Positions 57,369-64,000 of a stretch of 64,000 nucleotides of DNA are shown here, piece by piece. The notes under the pieces are model-generated. The model had not been told where the DNA came from. It was given only the letters and a program-made list of their open reading frames with translations, and searched no databases. Position numbers and translations under genes: made by a program. This DNA comes from Acherontichlamydia pituitae (GTDB lineage: Bacteria; Chlamydiota; Chlamydiia; Chlamydiales; Rhabdochlamydiaceae), in the NCBI GenBank assembly GCA_019634675.1, contig JAHCAX010000002.1:302248-366247 (forward strand), read 5' to 3'. Within the stretch, counting starts at the first letter, position 1, and every line of letters starts with the position of its first letter.

Positions 57369-58385
57369 CTATTTCCAGGATTTAGCCACATCGACAAAAT
57401 GGCGCACATGATCGAGCGGAATATCAGGCGTGACGCCATGGCCTAAGTTGAGGACATACCCTTTTTCTCCATCCATCGACTGAAGAAGAGAGCGTGTGGC
57501 TTGCGTGATTTCCGGTTTGGATAATTTAAGGATCGAAGGCTCGATATTGCCTTGCACGGCAATCTCTTTTGAGACCGCGCTTCTCAGCTCATGCATCGGA
57601 CGGAGCCAGTCAAAACTGATGCAGGACGGGTTTAAAGCAGCCAACTCTTGCGGAAATAAACTCGAATGGCGGCAGAAAAGGATCACAGGAACAGATTCTT
57701 CCGCTAAAGCATCTACGATCTGCTTCAAATAGGGATAGGCAAACGCATGCCGCTGCTGCTCATCTAAAATATTCAGCCAAGAATCAAAGATTTGGAGCGC
57801 GTTAACCCCCTCTTTCACTTGAGCCTTCAAATAAGCAATCGTAGCCCATGTGATCTTCTGCAGCAAACGGTGTAAACTTGACGGATCTTCTTTCATCCAT
57901 TGCTTAGTGAAGGAAAATTCCTGCTTGCTCCCGGAATCGATCAGGTAGCTTGCCACGGTAAAAGGACCGCCGCAAAATCCGATCAAAGGAACTTTCAAGT
58001 CAGGCTTCAATAATCTGATCGTTTCCAGCACATACGATAGGCTCTCTTCAACGCAGAGCATCGGCAGCGCGTCCACTTGCTTAGCAGTACGGACAGCAGG
58101 CTCTACGCGAGGCCCGCCTGTTTCAGGAAAATGAATGGTTAGGCCTAAAGACTCAGCAATCACTAGGATATCGGAAAACAAAATGGCTGCATCGACATCG
58201 AGCAAAGAAAGAGGGAGGCGCGTTACTTGCGCTGCAAGACCTGCGCAGTGGAACAACTCCCATAAGGAATGCTTTTCGCGCATAGCACGGTATTGAGGCA
58301 TGTAGCGGCCCGCTTGGCGCATGAGCCAAACGGGAGCCCGTCCCTCATTTTTGCAGGCCAGCGCCTGCAACAACCGGGAGTTCAT
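57369..58385 (-). CDS. hemE: Uroporphyrinogen decarboxylase
   Basis: A 338-residue enzyme that decarboxylates the four acetate groups of uroporphyrinogen III to coproporphyrinogen III. Signatures RAPVWLMRQAGRYMPQYR near the N-terminus, ILFSDILVIAESLGL, GFCGGPFTVASYLID, FDSWLNILDEQQRHAF and NLGHGVTPDIPLDHV are all present. Length normal. Its ATG overlaps the transketolase stop (ATGA), so the two are translationally coupled, an arrangement without an obvious metabolic reason. Confidence 0.96.
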   Translation of the reverse strand: MNSRLLQALACKNEGRAPVWLMRQAGRYMPQYRAMREKHSLWELFHCAGLAAQVTRLPLSLLDVDAAILFSDILVIAESLGLTIHFPETGGPRVEPAVRTAKQVDALPMLCVEESLSYVLETIRLLKPDLKVPLIGFCGGPFTVASYLIDSGSKQEFSFTKQWMKEDPSSLHRLLQKITWATIAYLKAQVKEGVNALQIFDSWLNILDEQQRHAFAYPYLKQIVDALAEESVPVILFCRHSSLFPQELAALNPSCISFDWLRPMHELRSAVSKEIAVQGNIEPSILKLSKPEITQATRSLLQSMDGEKGYVLNLGHGVTPDIPLDHVRHFVDVAKSWK

Positions 58386-60370
58386 GAAAGGAGCCGGTCT
58401 AAGATCGAATCGACTGTAAATCCAAATTCAGCAGCGAGGTCGCTTTGTGGAGCAGATTCTCCAAAAGTATCGATTGCAATTGAGACCCCATCTGGTCCAA
58501 TCCACTTCGACCAGCCAAAGCTGACGCCAGCTTCGATGCTCACCCGCTGTCCGAGGTCTCCGCCGACCACATTGAACTTGTATTCGTCCGACTGCTCTTC
58601 GAACAGTTCCCAGCAAGGCATCGAAATGACCCGCACCGCCTTGCCTAATTTCTCTAAAGCGACAGCCACATCAAGCGCCAAAGAAACCTCAGATCCCGTT
58701 GCCATCAGCGTGAAATCTGGCTTAGCTTCCTCTTTCTTGACGATGTAGGCCCCTTTTCCCATCCCTTTTTCGTAAGCGACGTTGCAGCCTGCGATATCAG
58801 GAAGGGCTTGTCTTGAAAGAATAATCGCAGATGGTCCTCTGTAGCGCAGCGCAGCGAGCCAAGCCATCTTGACTTCTGCGTTGTCCGCAGGGCGGATCAC
58901 ATGAAGGTTAGGCATCGCCCTTAAAGCGGCAAGGTGTTCGACAGGTTGGTGAGTCGGACCGTCTTCGCCCAAAAAGATCGAATCGTGCGTGAATTGATAG
59001 ATCACTTGGACCTTTGAAAGGGAAGCCAAGCGGATCGCATTGCGCATGTAATCGGAAAATGTCAAAAACGTTCCAATGTAAGGAACGATCATATCGGTCT
59101 GCGCCAGGCCCGCCGCCGTCGCAGCCATGCCGAACTCCCGAACACCGTACTTGATGTTGCGCCCGTTGTAATTGCTGCGGGAGATGATCGGGAACTTCTT
59201 CATCATCGTCATGTCGGATGAAGACAAGTCGGCAGAACCCCCGATCAATTGCGGAAGCAGCTCGCCAAGGACGTTCAACACATTTTGCGAAGAGGTACGC
59301 GTTGCAAGCGGAGACTTCATTTCAATTTTACGCAGCTGATCCTCGAGGTCGTCGGGAAGCTTTTTCTCGACCATCTGCATGAACTCTTTGTAGAGGGCAG
59401 GCTTGGCTTCCGACCACGTGCGGAACATCTCTTTCCATTTAGCCTCCATCGATGCATCCTTGGCGAGCCTCTGCTCGAAATAGGTATACACAGACTGGGG
59501 AACGTAAAAATCTTCTTCAGGAAGTCCCAACGCCTTCTTAGTCGCTTCGACCTCTTCCTGTCCCAGAGGAGATCCGTGCACCTTGTGCGTTCCCGCTTTG
59601 TTCGGAGATCCTTTGCCGATGATCGTCTTCATCATGACAAAAGCAGGCTTGGTCTGCTCATCGCGCAGCGAGGAAAAAATCTTCTCCATCGCATCAAAGT
59701 CGTATCCGTCGAGCTCGTAGACCTCCCATCCGTACGCCTTGTAGCGCATTTTGGTGTCTTCCGAATCAGAGTCCGCAAGGAACCCGTCCAAAGTCACATT
59801 GTTGGCATCGTAGATCAAAATAAGGTTGTTCAATCCCAAATGCCCTGCTAAAGAAGACGCTTCGGCAGAGACCCCTTCCATCAAACATCCGTCTCCAGCC
59901 AAACAATAGACCTTGCTATTGAACAATGGAAAACCTTCGCTGTTGAACTTCGAGCCCAGAATTTTTAATCCAAGCGCCTGTCCGACAGCATTGCCAACCC
60001 CTTGTCCCAATGGACCTGTCGTCGCTTCGACGCCTGCGGTGATATGGTATTCAGGATGCCCTGGAGTTTTGGAGTGCAGCTGTCTAAAACGCTTGATCTC
60101 GTCCATCGACAGATCAAATCCCGACAAATGAAGCAGCGAATACAGCCACATCGATCCGTGACCTGCAGAAAGGACGAACCGGTCGCGATTGAGCCACTTT
60201 GGATTTTTTGGATTGTGGCGAAGCAGGACTCCATAGAGATAAGCTCCAAACTCAGCGCATCCCATCGGAAGGCCGGGATGGCCTGAATTAGCCTTTTGCA
60301 CGGCCTCCATCGAAAGGCTTCTAACCGTGTTGGCAATCTTTCCGAGCTGCTTCTTTAACTCCGCGTCCAT
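58382..60370 (-). CDS. tkt: Transketolase
   Basis: A 662-residue thiamine-diphosphate enzyme of the non-oxidative pentose phosphate pathway. Seen: KANSGHPGLPMGCAEFG, DRFVLSAGHGSMWLYSLLHLSG, the ThDP motif GDGCLMEGVSAEASSLAGHLGLNNLILIYDANN, RFGVREFGM-like KYGVREFGMAATAAGLA, and HDSIFLGEDGPTHQPVEHLAALR. First gene of a tkt-hemE-rocF-rocD minus-strand series. In Chlamydia the tktB gene lies near alaS as here. Confidence 0.96.
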   Translation of the reverse strand: MDAELKKQLGKIANTVRSLSMEAVQKANSGHPGLPMGCAEFGAYLYGVLLRHNPKNPKWLNRDRFVLSAGHGSMWLYSLLHLSGFDLSMDEIKRFRQLHSKTPGHPEYHITAGVEATTGPLGQGVGNAVGQALGLKILGSKFNSEGFPLFNSKVYCLAGDGCLMEGVSAEASSLAGHLGLNNLILIYDANNVTLDGFLADSDSEDTKMRYKAYGWEVYELDGYDFDAMEKIFSSLRDEQTKPAFVMMKTIIGKGSPNKAGTHKVHGSPLGQEEVEATKKALGLPEEDFYVPQSVYTYFEQRLAKDASMEAKWKEMFRTWSEAKPALYKEFMQMVEKKLPDDLEDQLRKIEMKSPLATRTSSQNVLNVLGELLPQLIGGSADLSSSDMTMMKKFPIISRSNYNGRNIKYGVREFGMAATAAGLAQTDMIVPYIGTFLTFSDYMRNAIRLASLSKVQVIYQFTHDSIFLGEDGPTHQPVEHLAALRAMPNLHVIRPADNAEVKMAWLAALRYRGPSAIILSRQALPDIAGCNVAYEKGMGKGAYIVKKEEAKPDFTLMATGSEVSLALDVAVALEKLGKAVRVISMPCWELFEEQSDEYKFNVVGGDLGQRVSIEAGVSFGWSKWIGPDGVSIAIDTFGESAPQSDLAAEFGFTVDSILDRLLS

Positions 60371-60458
60371 GACAAAAACTCCTCGTCGTCTTAACTTAAT
60401 TTCAAAGTATGTCTAACTTACCAGAGATCCAGACAGAATTGCAAACCAAACCTGCCGA

Positions 60459-60863
60459 TCAATGAGGACAATCTTCCATTTCGCTGGAGATCTCGATTAA
60501 AATCCCCTCAGGATCGCGCACGTAAGAGACCGACTGCCCCCATGGCTTCCGCTCAATTGGCGCAACCTCGACAGCTCCGGCTTCGATCGCTTTTGCGAAT
60601 GCCTTGTGAATATCTTTTGCAACAAAAGTTACAGCGCACGCAGCCGGCGCTTCCGCTAAATTAAAAGGACGGAACCCCTTGGGCAAATTGATCTTGGCAA
60701 GCTCTTGCGCAGCAAACGCCAGCGCCGTCTCTCCCGTGTCCAACTCCCCGTATTGACCCGTCGGATCGATGAACTTGCGCTTGAACCCAAACGCTTTTTC
60801 ATAAAACTGCAGAGCTTTTTCCACATCAGGCACGTAATAGATAAACTGAGCAAATCGCAACAT
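60459..60863 (-). CDS. VOC-family (glyoxalase I-like) protein
   Basis: A 134-residue protein with the paired beta-alpha-beta-beta-beta modules of the vicinal oxygen chelate superfamily: FAQFIYYVPDVEKALQFYEKAFGFKRKF in the first half and VTFVAKDIHKAFAKAIEAGA, SYVRDPEGILIEI in the second. The final Glu-containing strand (GILIEIS) fits a metal ligand, but the first-half ligand is Gln or Tyr rather than His, so lactoylglutathione lyase activity is uncertain. Convergent or independent of neighbours; single gene. Confidence 0.85.
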   Translation of the reverse strand: MLRFAQFIYYVPDVEKALQFYEKAFGFKRKFIDPTGQYGELDTGETALAFAAQELAKINLPKGFRPFNLAEAPAACAVTFVAKDIHKAFAKAIEAGAVEVAPIERKPWGQSVSYVRDPEGILIEISSEMEDCPH

Positions 60864-61067
60864 AGGTAACCTCGCTTAAGAAAAAAGGAATAATTTTAAA
60901 AGGCAGCTCGATTTAGCGCAACAAAACCAATCGTCAACTCTTTTATTGATGCAAAACTGAAGAACGGCTTTGGACTATTGCCAATGACTCTATCGGTTCT
61001 TTTGACTTTTGCAGGTTCGTTATGATAACCTTGCTCTACTTGTTTTAAATGATCTGGGGTTTTTTCT

Positions 61068-63698
61068 ATGTTATCGCAAGAAATTCGACGCAACTTCCTA
61101 AAATACTTTAAAGACAATGGCCATTCCATCGTCGCCTCTTCCCCTGTCGTTCCCCATGACGACCCCACGCTCCTTTTCATCAATGCCGGAATGAACCAGT
61201 TCAAAGATGTCTTCCTCGGCAAAAGCCAGCGCGATTATAAAAGGGCCGCAACAGCGCAAAAATGCATCCGCGTCGGCGGCAAGCACAACGACTTGGACAA
61301 CGTCGGCCACACATCGCGCCACCTGACTTTTTTTGAAATGCTCGGCAACTTTTCCTTTGGAGACTACTTCAAAGAACAGGCGATCCACTTTGCATGGGAG
61401 CTCACCCACAAGGTCTTCCAATTCGACGCCGATAAGATCTGGATCACCATCTTCCAAGACGACGAAGAGGCCTTCGAGCTTTGGAAAAAGATCGTCCCCG
61501 AAAAACGGATCGTCCGGATGGGAGAAAAAGACAACTTCTGGGCGATGGGCGATACAGGTCCATGCGGGCCATGCTCCGAGCTCTACTACGACAGAGGGGA
61601 TAAGTATGGGAATGCCCCATCCCCCAAAGATGATCCGACAGGCGAGCGCTACCTTGAATTTTGGAACCTGGTGTTCATGCAGTTCAACCGGGATGCTTCC
61701 GGCAAGTTCCAAAACCTGCCGAAGCAGTCGATCGACACCGGTTCAGGCCTTGAGCGCGTCGTCTCTTTAAAAATGGGCGTCGACACCCTCTTCGCAACCG
61801 ACACCTTCCAAGAACTGATCGCCCAAGTCGAACAGGTCAGCGGCAAAAAATACAACTCCGCCGATCCCCATTTAGCCCCCGCTTTCCACGTGATCGCCGA
61901 CCATATCCGCTCACTCTCTTTTGCGATCGCAGACGGCGCTCAGCCAAGCAATATCGAAAGGGGCTACATCTTAAGAAAGCTCCTTCGCCGAGCTGTCCGC
62001 TACGGAAGGATGCTGGGGATGCAAGAGCCTTTCCTGGCAAAAATCCTCCCACGGCTTGTCGATATGATGGGCCCAGACTACCGCGAGCTTACCGCATCGC
62101 AGAACCGGATCGCCGAGATCCTGACGGCGGAAGAAGAGGCGTTCATCCGCACATTGAAGCGGGGCGGCAATATCCTGAACGCAATCATTGAGCAAGCGCA
62201 AAAAAGCCCTCTCAAACAGATCACCGGCGAAGAAGCCTTTAAGCTCAAAGACACTTACGGCTTCCCGCTCGAAGAAATCCTGCTGATTGCCAAAGACACA
62301 TCGCTTCAAGTCAACATCGACGCCTATCAAATTTTAGAAGAAAAGGCGAAAGAGAAGTCCCGCTCCGCTCAAACCGTCCATTTGCAAGAGGTCGAAGAGA
62401 ACCTCTTTAAAGACTACGTGGCCAAACACGGATCTTCCACATTTTTAGGTTACGAGAGCATCCTTTCCGAAGGGACCATCATGGGGATCGTCGCCGATGG
62501 CAAGTTCGTCGACAAGCTCGTCGAAGGGCAGGAAGGGATGATCATCCTGGACCGCACCCCGTTCTATGCAGAAATGGGAGGGCAGATCGCCGACCAGGGA
62601 ACCCTTTCGCACCACAAAGCCCTGTTCCATGTTTCCACATGCCACGCGCCTTACCCAGGCGTGATCGCGCATATCGGCAAACTCGAAAAAGGGTTGATGA
62701 TCATAGGCGAGCCCGTCACTGCAAAAGTTGAAGGCAACCGCCGCCAGCTGATTGCCAACAACCACACGGCGACCCACCTGCTCCATTGGGCCTTGCAGAA
62801 AGTGCTCGGCGAGCATATCCGCCAAGCAGGATCGCTTGTCGAGCCCCACCGCCTCCGGTTCGACTTCAGCCACCACAAGGCCCTGAGCAGGGACGAGCTG
62901 AACCAGATCGAAGACCTCGTCAACGATAAGATCCGTGAAAATCGACGCGTAGAGACCTACGAGCTCTCCTATGAAGAGGTGCAGACCCGTCCCGATATTA
63001 AACAGTTCTTCGGTGAAAAATACGGCTCGACCGTCCGCGTCATCGATATCGACTACTCGAAAGAGCTGTGCGGAGGGACCCATACCCATCATGTCGGAAC
63101 CATCGGCCTTTTTAAAATCGTCAAAGAAGGGAGCATTTCCGCAGGGATCCGAAGGATCGAAGCTGTCAGCGGCAAGGATGCAGAACAGATCGTCCGGCAC
63201 CAAGAAAACCTTCTTGAATCCTCCGCAGCCCTGTTGAAGACCCCATCGCACAACCTTCAAGAAAGGATCGCCCACATACTCGAAGAGAGCCGGCAGCTCT
63301 CCTTAGAACTGAAACAGTATCGCAAGGCCGCCCTTAAACAAACGGCCAAGCAGCTTGCCGACAACGCAGAAAAAGCGGGAGCTGTTTCCTGCGTTTGCAC
63401 AGCTGCCAACGTCGACCCCGACCTGCTCGTCGACCTCGCTGAAGAGACGATGCAGTCCTTGCGCTCCGGAGTGATCGTGCTTGCCATCAAAGCCGATCAA
63501 CGCTGCCAACTGTTGGTCAAGGTCTCTTCCGACCTCGTCCAAAAAGGGATCCAAGCAGTCCAGCTCATTAAGGAAATCGCACCTCTTGTAGGCGGCAGCG
63601 GCGGCGGAAAGGCCGATTCTGCCCAAGCCGGAGGGAAATCCCCTGAGGGCTTACCTCAAGCATTTGAAAAAGCAAAACAATGGCTGGCAAACCGTTAA
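61068..63698 (+). CDS. alaS: Alanyl-tRNA synthetase
   Basis: An 876-residue class II synthetase charging tRNA-Ala. Aminoacylation core at 1-400 (MLSQEIRRNFLKYF, LFINAGMNQFKDVFLG, CIRVGGKHNDLDNVG, DTGPCGPCSE, SIDTGSGLERVVS), editing domain with zinc ligands HTATHLLH and CGGTHTHHVG, and a C-terminal coiled-coil plus DHHA1 domain ending in GGSGGGKADSAQAGG. Full length for the family. The downstream mfd start overlaps its last 19 bases, matching the alaS-mfd neighbourhood of Chlamydia. Confidence 0.97.
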   Translation: MLSQEIRRNFLKYFKDNGHSIVASSPVVPHDDPTLLFINAGMNQFKDVFLGKSQRDYKRAATAQKCIRVGGKHNDLDNVGHTSRHLTFFEMLGNFSFGDYFKEQAIHFAWELTHKVFQFDADKIWITIFQDDEEAFELWKKIVPEKRIVRMGEKDNFWAMGDTGPCGPCSELYYDRGDKYGNAPSPKDDPTGERYLEFWNLVFMQFNRDASGKFQNLPKQSIDTGSGLERVVSLKMGVDTLFATDTFQELIAQVEQVSGKKYNSADPHLAPAFHVIADHIRSLSFAIADGAQPSNIERGYILRKLLRRAVRYGRMLGMQEPFLAKILPRLVDMMGPDYRELTASQNRIAEILTAEEEAFIRTLKRGGNILNAIIEQAQKSPLKQITGEEAFKLKDTYGFPLEEILLIAKDTSLQVNIDAYQILEEKAKEKSRSAQTVHLQEVEENLFKDYVAKHGSSTFLGYESILSEGTIMGIVADGKFVDKLVEGQEGMIILDRTPFYAEMGGQIADQGTLSHHKALFHVSTCHAPYPGVIAHIGKLEKGLMIIGEPVTAKVEGNRRQLIANNHTATHLLHWALQKVLGEHIRQAGSLVEPHRLRFDFSHHKALSRDELNQIEDLVNDKIRENRRVETYELSYEEVQTRPDIKQFFGEKYGSTVRVIDIDYSKELCGGTHTHHVGTIGLFKIVKEGSISAGIRRIEAVSGKDAEQIVRHQENLLESSAALLKTPSHNLQERIAHILEESRQLSLELKQYRKAALKQTAKQLADNAEKAGAVSCVCTAANVDPDLLVDLAEETMQSLRSGVIVLAIKADQRCQLLVKVSSDLVQKGIQAVQLIKEIAPLVGGSGGGKADSAQAGGKSPEGLPQAFEKAKQWLANR

Positions 63699-64000
63699 TC
63701 TCAAAAAAACTGCTCTCAAGCCCATCCCTTGAGGCTTTTGAGCAGTTTTCTCCGAAAGAGCCATCGATCTTGATCGAAGAGCTGTGGGACGCCCCTAAGG
63801 CCGCCCTCATCTATCTGCTTTTACAATCGACGAAAAAAAATATCCTCGTCATTTCCAGCGGATCTGAAGATAGGCTGTATCAGGACATCTCCACTCTTTC
63901 CGGGGACAGCGTCCTCGAATTCCCCTCATGGGAAACCCTTCCCGGAGAAGAGATCCTCCCTTCGCCCGACATCGTAGGCAAGCGCTTCGACACCCTCTTC
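63680..64000 (+). CDS. mfd: Transcription-repair coupling factor Mfd, N-terminal part (3' end outside window)
   Basis: The first 107 codons of an open frame that runs off the window. ATG at 63680 lies inside the end of alaS. The product starts MAGKPLISKKLL and continues with ILVISSGSEDRLYQD, LEFPSWETLPGEEILPSPD and IVGKRFDTLF; the FP.WETLP....PS.DI...R block is the hallmark of the UvrB-like N-terminal domain of Mfd. The identification relies on this segment and the conserved alaS-mfd order. Confidence 0.85.
   Translation, partial: MAGKPLISKKLLSSPSLEAFEQFSPKEPSILIEELWDAPKAALIYLLLQSTKKNILVISSGSEDRLYQDISTLSGDSVLEFPSWETLPGEEILPSPDIVGKRFDTLF

Noticed and set aside
62445..63275. 276-codon minus-strand frame opposite alaS
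   Set aside because: Fully inside a clearly coding alaS; its composition is the shadow of alaS codon usage.
1..64000. tRNA, rRNA, tmRNA or riboswitch genes
   Set aside because: Intergenic stretches were scanned by eye for tRNA arms and known RNA motifs; none seen. A covariance-model search could still find small RNAs.

Overview
The window reads as a chromosomal segment of an environmental chlamydia (order Parachlamydiales; Waddlia- or Criblamydiaceae-like, species not decidable by eye). The housekeeping blocks keep the gene order I remember from Chlamydia: sodM-accD-dut-ptsN-ptsN(HTH), rnc-radA-hemC, and hemG/hemE near tkt-alaS-mfd. DapL, the LL-diaminopimelate aminotransferase, also fits. 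No rRNA, tRNA, CRISPR array or phage genes were seen.

Layout. 1-3087: three tandem MOMP-like (Lpg1974/Legionella_OMP-like) outer-membrane porin genes; a fourth lies at 21496-22758. 3058-7016: a minus-strand operon of an alpha/beta hydrolase, a TauE/SafE permease and an MgtA-type P-ATPase. 7190-9820: a duplicated pair of unknown proteins that I tentatively relate to Bacillus Tgl transglutaminase; the duplication carried along the 5' end of the neighbouring hydrolase. 10082-15540: mnmA, then a tripartite EmrAB-type efflux operon. 15583-17747: a small chlamydial protein and an APC permease. 17845-21370: two PTS-IIA regulators, dut, accD and sodM. 23130-24447: hemD and hemC.

24557-40089 is a 15.6 kb plus-strand secretion island: a 3599-aa TpsA/FHA-like exoprotein, its TpsB transporter, an autotransporter with eight short repeats, and a lipoprotein. 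It sits exactly between hemC and radA. Both ends carry a 28 bp perfect copy of the radA-stop/hemC-start overlap, so the island split an ancestral rnc-radA-hemC-hemD operon while leaving both genes intact. The giant exoprotein is built of 381 bp (B) and about 795 bp (A) modules in the order B2-A3-B2-A1-B3, with a 531 bp exact duplication.

40146-44989: radA, rnc, a methyltransferase, a 184 bp MITE-like element, dapL and a degenerate PhyH-like protein. 45009-51685: an Rhs polymorphic-toxin locus with a Sec signal peptide, a toxin tip, an overlapping immunity gene, a displaced second tip with its own immunity gene, and a third tip remnant. 51850-60370: an alpha-oxoamine-synthase-like protein lacking the PLP lysine, a frameshifted hemG, a short hemF, ornithine aminotransferase plus arginase, hemE and tkt. 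60459-64000: a VOC-family protein, alaS, and the start of mfd.

Haem biosynthesis is spread over hemC, hemD, hemE, hemF and hemG. HemC lacks its third domain, HemF is C-terminally short and hemG is broken in this sequence. Surface and conflict functions (porins, TPS, autotransporter, Rhs) make up over a third of the window. Several gene starts were moved from upstream TTG/GTG codons to ATG or GTG codons with ribosome-binding sites; each case is stated in its entry.
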